Part shown: piece by piece, positions 23,185-31,912 of the stretch
How positions within the stretch are numbered: position 1 is the stretch's first letter
Layout: the number at the start of each line of letters is the position of its first letter
From: Hypomyces perniciosus
Lineage: Eukaryota > Ascomycota > Sordariomycetes > Hypocreales > Hypocreaceae
NCBI GenBank assembly: GCA_008477525.1
Contig: SPDT01000013.1
Location: 1,287,501-1,351,500, forward strand
Reading direction: 5' to 3'
Length of the DNA: 64,000 nt
The notes under the pieces: model-generated
The model's input: only the letters and a program-made list of their open reading frames with translations
The model's database searches: none
Told to the model about the DNA's origin: nothing
Program-made: the position numbers and the translations under genes

Positions 23185-24117
23185 AGTATTAGGGAGGTTC
23201 TTTTCCTGACTTTATATTCTATTCGATTAAGAGGTTAAGATAATAATAGTATAGGGCAGGGCGTCTATAGCGAGTTAGCAGTGGCCAATAGTTATATCTA
23301 TATAAGAATACCTACTAGGTTAAGTTATTAGCGGCTTTGCGGCATTTTACTGGCAAGGGCATAGTAATCTTAAAGGGAGGGTATTTTAATAGAGACGCAA
23401 CCGAGAGGGCATTGGCTGCAAGCGAAGACAGGCTTACTATATTAAGGTTCTCGGATACCGCAAAATCGCTATTATTTTCTAAAACCGGGCTGTAAGTGTA
23501 TTAAATGGGAAGTTATAGTGAGGAATCAGCTATAGAAAACTTATAAAGTAGCGATATCCATCGCAAAAGGAAAAAGAGAACTTATAGTAGCAGGCCAAAC
23601 TAAGAAAAGAAAACTGCTATTATACAATAGGTTAACTAGTAATAAAAAGCAAGAGGAAGGAATACTTACAGAGAAAAGCGCCTATAAAGAGAAAAAGGGC
23701 GAGAGAAAAAGAGAGATAAAAAGGAAAAAAAAAAGGAAAAGAGAAAAGTAAGCGGGAATTAAAGTTATAAAAGAAAAGAAAAGTAAGGCAAAAATATATA
23801 CAGTGCACTTGCACGCGGTAGTGAATTAGGAGAAGAAAAACAGAGTGAATTATTTATGCATTAGCAGCGAAGGGTTAGCTTATTATATAGGATTTCTCTG
23901 CTACCCTCTAAGTCTAATTGCATAGAAGTGTGCTTTTGAACTATAAGGTCAGAAACTTCTTAAGCTACTAAATATACGCCAAAGTGTTTAAGTCTGGGGC
24001 TCAAAGAAGCGTCTATATAGGAAATAGTTGCTGCTTAGTATGGCAATAGGGTGTTAGAAGCCGGAAAAGAGCTGGTTAGATATAAGGTCCTTGCCGGCAT
24101 CGAGGTCAATGCCATAA
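23185..24117 (+). pseudogene. Extra ORF (about 310 codons) between pol and 3' LTR of Gypsy B
   Basis: One plus-strand frame runs 310 codons without a frameshift and is broken only by TAA and TAG (about 14, no TGA), each explicable as RIP of CAA or CAG. It reads REVLFLTLYSIRLRG at the start, a middle with WEVIVRNQL and SIAKGKRELIVAG, a very Lys/Arg/Glu-rich stretch (about 23,640-23,760, EKKGERKREIKRKKKRKREK), and an end with VWGSKKRLYRK. It stops just before the polypurine tract. It resembles no family I know and no convincing membrane segment or signal peptide is visible, so an envelope role is not supported. The lysine-rich block suggests nucleic-acid binding or nuclear targeting. The true start may lie slightly upstream (about 23,150). 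Confidence 0.5.
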
Positions 24118-24131
24118 AAGGGGGGGCAGCC

Positions 24132-24393
24132 TGTTAGGAGACCGGAAGCTCCAGAGCTCTTATAATATTATATAGGCTGGAATGCATATATAAAAGCAAC
24201 TGTAGTCCCTGAAGATATAGAACTTTAAAGACCAGTAAACTACTGCTGCTACACCTAACTACTAGTTTCTGGCTTGTTACCTGCTTGTTAGCATCTATCT
24301 CTCCTCCAAGTGACTGCTCTTCAACCTCCTCTACTCTTCCCTAGGGTCGCAGCCCCTCGCCCGATCCGTCTGCCCCAAAAAGGATCTCTGACA
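24132..24393 (+). repeat. 3' LTR of Gypsy element B
   Basis: 262 bp, less RIP-changed than its partner. It begins after a G-rich polypurine tract and ends CTGACA just before TSD TATAT. Confidence 0.92.
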
Positions 24394-24860
24394 TATATCC
24401 TATAAAGATTTATACAATAAGTATTTTATATATAAAGGAATACCTTTAAGTCCTAGATAAAGAGAAAATTTATAAAAACTCATATAAAAAGATAGTATTT
24501 ATACATAGTTGATTTAAGCTTTAGTGCCTTTAAGTATTTTATAAATTATTTAATTAAAGTAAAACTTAAAGGAATTATTACTATAAAATATAATAACTAT
24601 ATAATAGTGAAAATCTAATAGCAAGTTTCTTAATAACTATAAAACTTAAAAAATACCCTAAGCTTATAAATTACAATTAATTTCTATAATTTCCTTTTAA
24701 ATAAAAGAGTTATAAGCTTAATATTATATATTAACTAATAGTTAGGATACATTTAAGATTTTTACTTCCTTAATTTAAACTTAAAAATTATTATTACTGT
24801 ATTAATAACTCTTTTTAATATTTTAAAATATTAATTGAATATTAAACCTTAAACTATTAA
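24394..24860. other. AT-rich relic, no gene seen
   Basis: A/T-rich without ORFs, the right flank of the Gypsy B insertion. Composition turns normal at about 24,860. Confidence 0.5.
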
Positions 24861-25525
24861 CATACCGTTTCTGTGATCTCAACAGTTATAGCCACTCTTG
24901 GATGGAAAGTCCAATGTCGGACGCAGTATTCTAGGAATCTCTTAAATCGAGAGAAAGCGAATTGCTAATAGGCGCCATCTTTGTCTTTCAAAGTAGTGTC
25001 TTTACTGCTGTCCGTCTTAGTTTACTACATATTATTTAATCTAAATGAATAGCACCTTTCGCTACTAAAGGTAGCTTTAATATGTTAATTAGTTTCCTTT
25101 ACTAGCATACCAGTTTAGCTAGCAAGAGATATCCCATTAATGCACTAACGCTACAAGCAATATCAATCACATGCTAATACTTGAAGAGTATATAAATGAC
25201 TAGTCAATGAATTGTCCAAGAAACTCTTGTCGTTGCCAGACCAAGTGGGCAACACGGCTGCTTAAGTACATGAAAAAAAGACTATCGAATTAGACTATAT
25301 GACCACAGTTGAATGTCGTCTCTTAACCCCAAGTTCCGGATTCTTCGGATGATGTTTGACGGATCCGCTCATCGTCGTTGACGAATTCGGCGGTGTTGAA
25401 TTCCAGACAAGTAGGTGAGAATGAGAGAGGTCCGGTAGTTCATGGATCCGGTGGTGGACCTATTACCGAGTTTGACAAGCAGCAGAAGCAACCGCCTATC
25501 TGTTTTGCGTTTATGAACATAACTC
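24861..25525. other. Intergenic, ordinary composition
   Basis: 3' flank of the secreted-protein gene on the minus strand. A minus-strand frame at 25,369-25,614 overlaps the end of that gene in another phase and is not supported as a gene. Nothing else was recognised. Confidence 0.45.
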
Positions 25526-26211
25526 TTAACAGTTTCTCGCACAGTTAACTGTGAGAACAGAATAAACATATGAGGGGGCATTCCAACACCCTGTAAAACC
25601 AGGCGCGATAACATTACCTATCCTCTGATTACAACCCTGGACGGCAAATGGCGCGATTATGTCTCCAGGGACATAGGATGGAATTCGAATTGAAACCGTT
25701 ACCCGTCCAGAATTCTGGGAACAGCATAAGCCGCTCGTTGGATATGCGCATCTTCCGACTTCAGTTCTGCAGCCTCTGTTTCTGTAGAATGCGACATAAC
25801 TAGGCAGACTTTTGCTCAGGGAAGCTGTATCACTCAGCGCCTGAGCCACGGCGACTTTAGAGGCGTTACCATCGCTCGGCAGCTGAGACGCGACGACCTC
25901 AGTCCAATACGCTGGCGTGTTCCCTCTATCATTGGATATGCCCCAAAGTGTGTTATTATTTGTAGGGGATGGCGTTTCCGGATGATCTGAATACCAGAGA
26001 CGACCTGGAAATTTTTGACGCATATCGTTATCTGGTGCCACGTCCATTGAATTGAGTTCCTATGTCAATTAACTTCCTGTACCGTTTGTCCTATACTTTT
26101 AGAGTTACTTACGAATGGAGCTTCGGCAAGATGAGGAGATGTGTTGACATCTTCTGCTGGGAGGCTTTTAGCTGCCATAGCCAAGACAATCAGTGCCCAA
26201 AGGTATTTCAT
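25526..26211 (-). CDS. Secreted cysteine-rich protein, 210 aa, two exons
   Basis: Exon 1 (26,211-26,113) encodes 33 aa beginning MKYLWALIVLAMAAKSLPAE, a typical signal peptide with cleavage probably after SLPA. A 53-bp intron (26,112-26,060; GTAAGT...ATAG, phase 0) leads to exon 2 (26,059-25,526). The mature part starts with a Ser/Thr/Asn-rich region without cysteines. All eight cysteines lie in the last 81 residues (130, 137, 145, 146, 176, 191, 206, 210), the last being the C-terminal residue; the spacing includes a CC pair. No domain was recognised. It probably acts outside the cell, with disulphides stabilising a C-terminal domain. It has no RIP-type stops although RIP-mutated repeats are close by. 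A secreted effector, enzyme inhibitor or wall protein are all possible. The splice call rests on consensus sites and frame only. Confidence 0.75.
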
Positions 26212-27004
26212 GACTGGAAATGCTGGTTCAAAAGTTCTTAGAATATCTGGATATGAAGATGCTTTGGTTTAACATCTAGAAATCACAGGATGCAGCTGTA
26301 TTATATATTTAGGGAACTGGACACTGAGACGCGGAACCTACATTTGCAGTCCGAAAATTTTAGGCTAATCATTTATCTGAAGATGCTTACCAATCTTTGT
26401 CTAGTTATTTTCGACTAATTATACCTAATACTCCGTAGTTCTATTCGGTTTTCAGACAGATTTCTTACACTCAGTTACGGTACAATATATGGAGTACAGT
26501 ACATACTACTACTAGCACTACTAGCCCTAGTTTACTAGGGCGGGGATAGTCATTTTTGAGACCCCCTGAGTATGGGTAGCTTACATCCCGGTGGGACAAG
26601 AGCGCGGTATAGTTTCAATCCTGCCAAAAGTTCGTTCTTTTTTCTTTTCTGCCACTGAGTAATCTGATTATTCTGCATGACTAGCTACCAAAGGAGCTCT
26701 AAAATAGTTGCAACACCATTACAAGTTAGATATACAGGACACAGCCTGCATTACGGTAAAGTGAAACAAATGGATGGATACTTGTTGTCTATAATTATGT
26801 TAATGATTGTTGAGACTATGACTTTTTCACTCAAACCAATAATAGGGGTTAATGTACTCCGTATTGGATTGAGTGTTTCTATATGAACGAGTAAACCTGT
26901 TAAGGAATATATTGTTTGTAGTCAGCTTGTCAACATATAACAGTAGGGACTTCAGACACATTAATTGCATCTCTATTAAACTCTCTAACTAATGTCTAAA
27001 GAAG
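26212..27004. other. Intergenic with a short perfect hairpin
   Basis: Promoter side of the 210-aa protein gene. Near 26,528 the sequence GCCCTAGTTTACTAGGGC is an 8-bp perfect inverted repeat with a 2-nt centre. The motif TACTCCGTA occurs at about 26,430 and 26,858. A plus frame at 26,677-26,886 has no coding character. The TSD AGAAG ends this segment. Confidence 0.4.
26301..26310 (-). promoter_or_regulatory. TATA-like box of the 210-aa secreted protein gene
   Basis: AAATATATAA on the minus strand, about 90 bp upstream of the ATG at 26,211. Spacing and sequence suit a TATA box; this is inference from position. Confidence 0.35.
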
Positions 27005-27423
27005 TGTCAGACCACAAATCCAGCAAAAGTGAAGCTCCACACAATCTGCATGGATAAGTGACCTTATATGCTATGTGACACACCCCCCAGGTGCGATAGT
27101 CCAGATAGAGCGCCTGTATTCCCTGTAATCCTATATAAAAGGGCAGGGCGCAGAGGACTTTTTCCTGCTAGCCTTAACCATGGCTGTGGTGCCTAGATCT
27201 GGTTAAACTAGGACTTTCTTCGGCATTATTTTAATTCCCCTGAATAGTAAGAACCCTAGCGTATTTTAATTCCTCTAGGACAGAATCGAACTTGCAACCT
27301 AGAGCTATGTCGGATAATTTCGCGCGAAACGATACGGGGCTCATAACTGTCAGACCGCAAATCCAGCAAAAGTGAAGCTCCACACAATCTGCATAGATAA
27401 GTGACCTTATATGCTATATGAAA
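27005..27423 (-). mobile_element. TRIM-like mini LTR element, family T1, copy b
   Basis: This is the reverse-complement relative of 64-479. The 76-bp LTRs are 27,005-27,080 (TGTCAGACC...TATGTGACA) and 27,348-27,423, enclosing 267 bp. TSD AGAAG is at 27,000-27,004 and 27,424-27,428. It is almost free of RIP changes and therefore gives the family sequence: primer-binding site GTTATGAGCCCCG on the minus strand next to the right LTR (about 27,347-27,335) and polypurine tract CCTGGGGGGTG next to the left LTR. A GTTCGATTCTGTCC stretch (minus strand, about 27,285) resembles a Pol III B box. No ORF is seen. Confidence 0.88.
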
Positions 27424-27428
27424 AGAAG

Positions 27429-28918
27429 ACTGTCTTTATAGTATAGCTAGTTCCCCGGCCAGCTATTTTATAATGCCTATAAAATAACGCATATATTGTT
27501 TTATTTAACGTAAAACCATCCGCTATATATTGCTTTCTTAATTACAAATAACTACTAATCCAACAACTAGTTCCATGTTATCCAATAAAATAATACCTAT
27601 ATATTACGAATACTGCTATACTCCCCTTTATTAATATAGTTGCGCGATTAGATAACGCAAATTCTTAAAAAGATAAACATTCGCTAACCTGGTTATAATT
27701 AAAGCTGCGCCTCGCTTACGCTCGCCGCTTAGCGTTTTGCTTAATTAACAGACCTGTCAGCAACACGTTATCCATATTATAATGCCGGGGCTTAACTTGT
27801 TATCGTCGGATTAGCCATATATAACTCGTATACTCTATCTATATTAATGTGATAGTAGTGCTTGGTACTTCATAGTACTACTGCTACTAAGGCATTATAC
27901 TCTAAAATCTCATTAGCCCCAGATAGCTTGTGGGGCCGAAAACTGCTAGGATCCCGCGGATTACGGACTAGTCCGTTCAGAAAGCGGATCGCTTCGGCGA
28001 TTTAGAGGCTGATCATTGAAACACTATGCAGCTTAGTGCCAAAAATGCATATGTCTTTATTGGTATTAAAGATTGGGGATGATAAATTATCTTAGAAACT
28101 CAAATTGGGCAACATTATGGGGTTGCTTGGAAGGGCGAGGAGTAGTTGTGCTTCTATAAACATGAAAAGAAAAGACAACCCCGGCATAATTCTCTTTCTG
28201 AAGGACAACGACGTATATACGCTAATAAATGGCTTATATGTACTGATTAGAGCATCGCTATGCGGCCCACTATAGCTATTCCTATCTCCGTGAGAGTCGT
28301 AAGGCACATTACATATCTCGCCCCACCTAAACCCTGTTAGTGACGTAGTACCTTACGGTGATATAGGTTAGTATATTATATTAGAGTTCTGAAGGGCGTG
28401 ATGTAGCTATTTGTACTAAGCTAACTTCTTAGGACTTATATCGCATTATTCGTATTCGGCGATCTTTTCTTTTCTCACATGTTCCCATATAAGGGATGGC
28501 TTTTACCCACATACGCACTTCCCTACATTATGCCCCCTCTTAGACTTAGGTTTCTAAATAGCTTTAATTGAAAGAGTCTTACGAAAAAGGCAGTTCCATC
28601 CTGCAGGTAGATCTAACAAACTTATTTATACACCAACTCTAGTAGTGTAGCAATATACCTCGGATTTTCTGTTATCTAATTGGTCTAAACCTGCGTATAG
28701 TACCTGCAATGTGCCTTGTGACCCTCAAGGAGATAGATAGAAACCCCAAGGCCTTTAGTAGTCTGTATTGACTGTTCCTTTTTAAGACAATTGGGATATC
28801 AGAGGCACGGGTTCAGCTTATGCCATTCTCAGGCACTATTGTCCGTGTTCTTAGTTGTCCCACATCCGATTCGGCGGTGGCGGTGTTCTGGGGGCAGGAG
28901 GCAGAACACACGGCTCGT
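27429..28918. other. Intergenic, no gene recognised; 27,430-27,900 of mixed composition
   Basis: 27,430-27,900 is AT-biased with GC-rich islets (GCGCCTCGCTTACGCTCGCCGC at about 27,713) and may be an old repeat I cannot name. 27,900-28,918 has ordinary composition. A minus frame at 28,092-28,307 lacks any recognisable feature. The hAT MITE's TSD (28,911-28,918) ends the segment. Confidence 0.35.
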
Positions 28919-29122
28919 CAGCGTAGCATCCCGACCAAATCGACCAAGTACATACTAAAGCAACCATGATTGGATATCAAATGAAGCCAAATGAAATGTA
29001 TGAAAAAGTAAAACTATCATAGTAAATATCCCTGACTATACATATTATTTGATTCATTTGATAGTTTATAAATGTCACTTTAGTACGTACTTATGTGGTC
29101 GATTTGGTCGGATGCTACGCTG
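28919..29122. mobile_element. hAT-type MITE, 204 bp
   Basis: Terminal inverted repeats begin CAGCGTAGCATCCCGACC on the left, and CAGCGTAGCATCCGACC when the right end is inverted. They continue with ACCAAATCGACC and on to ACTAAAG, and with gaps almost to the centre, so the element can fold into one long hairpin. The 8-bp sequence CGGCTCGT flanks both sides (28,911-28,918 and 29,123-29,130). An 8-bp TSD and CAG-starting TIRs are the mark of hAT-superfamily elements. It has no coding capacity. A frame at 29,049-29,240 that runs through its right arm is not a gene. Confidence 0.85.
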
Positions 29123-29130
29123 CGGCTCGT

Positions 29131-30120
29131 GCATGCAACTTCTGATGGTAAGGCGATTTCTGTTGCATAGGTATCGCGGCAATATGAACACAATATTATT
29201 CAGCATGATGCGGACCGAGACTGCCGAGCTTGTATTCTAACACTGAAACTGCTTGGTTTGAAGCTCCTTTTTTTTACACCAACTGCTCTAAGGACCTTTT
29301 CTTCGGTGTCCCTGGGTTTGGTTCAATCTAAATGTGGCGAAAAGTGTTAGCCAACGACTAACGACTAGCGCAGTACGTGAGCAAGACACTTGGTATGAAA
29401 TCCTTGCCCGGCGATTAACTAATCCGTTTTGCGTGATTTCTCAACGATATGTATTGGCATGATGGATAATCCCCCCTGCCACAGCCCCCCCGCCTACTTT
29501 TATGTGTTTACCGAATGGAAATCGCCCGAGAATCGGTAAATTTTCGCTAGTCAACGAATTACGTGGCAGTGAGCCTTATAATTTCATTAGAATTCCCAAT
29601 GTTTGAGTGTGCGTGCTAGGACTCCGAGCCGAGATTCCGGCGCCATATGGGGACACGACCCTCAGCCACGGAGCTGGTCTTCGGATCTCCCAGATCACGG
29701 TCTGTTTGCTGTAGGGTGGAAAAGACATTACCAGATGGATAGGACAAGGAAAGAAGATGACGAAAGAAATGATGAAATATCTACCAGAGCAAGGCAGATG
29801 ACTGTATTGACACAATAGTTGCTGAGAACATAGGAGACTATGAGAAACAAGAGAAGGGGCGTAAAGGTCATGTAGAAGAGAACCAATCCTGTACTCTGTT
29901 ATTAGCTGCATTGGCTAGTGCATTATAATCAATTTTAAGGAATCCGTGATTATCTTTGAAGTTAATTTGAGCATAATAATGGTTTAGTGCTTATTTGTTG
30001 GTGAGTTCTAGCCAAATCACAGTTAGGATATTGAATACAGCGTCCGGAGCCTTCCGGTTCCAGTTCCCCAGATAGTAACAGAGAAGCATATCAATACCTC
30101 CGCTAATGTCAAAACTACAG
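29131..30120. other. Intergenic, no gene recognised
   Basis: Ordinary composition. Overlapping frames on both strands at 29,576-29,911 have no recognisable domain, signal or splice structure. The last 200 bp are the probable promoter region of the 112-aa secreted protein. Confidence 0.4.
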
Positions 30121-30129
30121 TATAAATAA
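30121..30129 (+). promoter_or_regulatory. TATA box of the 112-aa secreted protein gene
   Basis: TATAAATAA lies 214 bp upstream of the ATG at 30,335. It is a good TATA match and would give a 5' leader of roughly 180 nt. The assignment is by position only. Confidence 0.45.
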
Positions 30130-30334
30130 GCTCCATTCTTTCCCAATCTCGTTTTGCAAACCCAGAACTCGGCCTTCTATTGCACGAAATTCTTAAGCCT
30201 CAATATTTTAAATTCCTAATCTGTTTTCTCACATTATTGTCAAGGGACAAGTCTATAGGTAACGATTCGACTCTCTCCCTTCGTGGAATATGGTTCTCAC
30301 AAAGATGCTAGCCTAAAGTTCAAAATCCTTCAAC

Positions 30335-30673
30335 ATGCACTCTCTAACGACTGCCCTACTCCTCGCTGCCGGGGCGTCTATGGCCAGTGCTGATAAGCAA
30401 ATGGAGATAGACTACTATAGTGACTCCAACTGCAACTCGCGTATCGGCCAGGTGGACGTGACCTGGGCAACTCGGCTCTGGGGCGGGAAGAACAACTGCT
30501 ATAATTACAGTTACGGCAATAGCGTTAATATTGCCAACTGTTGGGGTGGTGAATGCCAGTGCAATTTCTTCTACAAATCTAACTGCCAAGGGACAGCAGT
30601 GCAAAAAGCCGATTACCGCGGAAACTGTGTCGGGGGCGCCTCGCAGCTGAAGTCTTTTGCCTGTTACTACTAG
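30335..30673 (+). CDS. Small secreted cysteine-rich protein, 112 aa, single exon
   Basis: The ORF has an N-terminal signal peptide, MHSLTTALLLAAGASMASA, with a clear cleavage context after ASA (residue 19). The mature part of about 93 residues has eight cysteines (33, 55, 69, 74, 76, 84, 98, 110), enough for four disulphides, and is rich in Asn, Gly and Tyr. It ends SFACYY, a kind of end seen in small secreted fungal proteins. No known domain was recognised. Size, cysteine content and its place in a small island between RIP-mutated blocks fit an effector-like or antimicrobial role, but this is inference. The start is supported by the adjacent CTTCAAC context and the signal peptide. No RIP-type stop or frameshift is seen. 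Confidence 0.82.
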   Translation: MHSLTTALLLAAGASMASADKQMEIDYYSDSNCNSRIGQVDVTWATRLWGGKNNCYNYSYGNSVNIANCWGGECQCNFFYKSNCQGTAVQKADYRGNCVGGASQLKSFACYY

Positions 30674-31721
30674 GGTTTAACTGTTTCTGTTGCATTGCTG
30701 GGAAGGGAAGACGCTACTTTTATCTAAGCAAACTCTTGGCTAAAGTAGGCATTATTCTCTGGGCATGTATATAGGTATTCAATTCTACTACAGCGTTATT
30801 GCTGATCCTCTCAGTTGTTGATCAGCAACTAAGTGTATCAGCAGTACCTTCAAACACATCTAGGCGTCTGTATACAGAGCCCACTTTAGTCGGTATTTTC
30901 GATAAAAAAATTCATCAGGAGCTTTTCTTGTTAGCTGACTGATCTGTTTATGTGTATTTATAGATCTTGATGGTATTGGACTAATCGATGTATCTGATTG
31001 AGTGTCTATTGGCTTGACCTGATTCTACGTCTATAAAAAGGCCCGGTACAGCACTGCAGGCTTATTCAATGTAAACTAGCTTGGTGATATCTCGCGTACA
31101 AATAGCGAACCCTGAAATGGCAGCAGTGATCGCCATTATTGTTTTGAGAGTGTTGCCTTGAACTTTAAAGACAACATGGTTTGATCGTTCCCACAAGGGG
31201 CATATCTTTTGAGTTCAGATCATGACGAAAGATACGACATCTCCGATACACACTGGGCCACCAAAGGCAGGTGTGCTTTATAGGGCAATATGATAGAGAA
31301 GAACCAATACACTAAACATACGGCATACCCAGGAGCTCCTCTAGCCCAGTTAAGTAATTAATATCTTAAACCTTGGTACAATCAGCCGGGTAATAAAAGA
31401 TGTGAAATTCTATCGGCTTTGTTGGGCTCATTTAATAGATTAATACACCAAATAGTTACGCTTAATTAATTAATGCGAAAGAAAATGTGTAAGACCATCA
31501 CAACATAGAATTAGATCAGAGAAGAATACATAATAAAAGCTAATTGTTAATCTAGGTGCTCTATACCTACGGCCGATTACGCCCCTTTATCTACAGTTAT
31601 CACGGACATGACGTGGCTGCGTTTAGGTCCGCGGTAGCCCCTTGTTTGTTTGTTTTTGTTTATTTTATTATTTGCGTCCGCTAAGTAAACTAGTTATAAA
31701 AATCATTTATAGGCAATAGGA
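30674..31721. other. Intergenic, no gene recognised
   Basis: Ordinary composition with scattered AT-rich patches and a GTTT-rich run at about 31,645-31,665 (TGTTTGTTTGTTTTTGTTT). No coding frame with a recognisable feature is seen. Confidence 0.4.
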
Positions 31722-31912
31722 TATTAGGAGCTGGCCGTATCACGGCACGGAAAGGCAGGTCAGGGCAAATATCATTGTTATACTATAGAGAGCGAGAAAG
31801 CCTTAAGGCTTTACGGAAAGCTATAGCTAGGAACGCGTTAAGGCCTGGTCACGTGACCAGAGCCTATATAACAGGGCGTCAACATCGCATTACAGTTAAT
31901 GCCATAACAGTA
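31722..31912 (-). repeat. LTR of X family, little mutated copy
   Basis: About 190 bp starting TATTAGGAGC and ending GCCATAACA, related to the RIP-changed LTRs at 3,270-3,451 and 39,669-39,850. A C7 run directly to its right (minus strand GAGGGGGGTAC) is a polypurine tract, so this is a 3' LTR of a minus-strand element extending right. It could pair with the LTR at 39,669-39,850 around later nested insertions, but the flanks show no matching TSD. A plus frame at 31,775-31,981 inside it is not a gene. Confidence 0.65.

Larger units (their letters stand above)
17264..24393 (+). mobile_element. Complete Ty3/Gypsy chromovirus (element B), inactivated by RIP
   Basis: Two 262-bp LTRs (17,264-17,525 and 24,132-24,393; TGTTAGGAG...TCTCTGACA) with the TSD TATAT on both sides (17,259-17,263 and 24,394-24,398). 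A polypurine tract, AAAAGGGGGGG (about 24,117-24,127), precedes the 3' LTR. The interior (6.6 kb, plus strand) shows gag, reverse transcriptase, RNase H, integrase with zinc-binding N-terminus, and a chromodomain, in chromovirus order. A further frame lies between pol and the 3' LTR. The 3' LTR is much less mutated than the 5' LTR; the differences are transitions in the RIP direction. Confidence 0.93.

Noticed and set aside
25369..25614. 81-codon minus frame overlapping the end of the 210-aa secreted protein
   Set aside because: Different phase, no signal or domain, and the secreted protein's cysteine pattern runs intact to its stop.
26677..26886. 69-codon plus frame
   Set aside because: No motif, no splice or promoter context, composition like the intergenic surroundings.
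28092..28307. 71-codon minus frame
   Set aside because: No recognisable feature; plausible by chance in this composition.
29049..29240. 63-codon plus frame
   Set aside because: It runs through the right arm of the hAT MITE into flanking DNA.
29576..29911. Overlapping frames on both strands (111 and 71 codons)
   Set aside because: Neither has domain, signal peptide or intron evidence; kept as intergenic.
30356..30604. 82-codon minus frame inside the 112-aa secreted protein gene
   Set aside because: Shadow of the plus-strand gene, which has a signal peptide and ordered cysteines.
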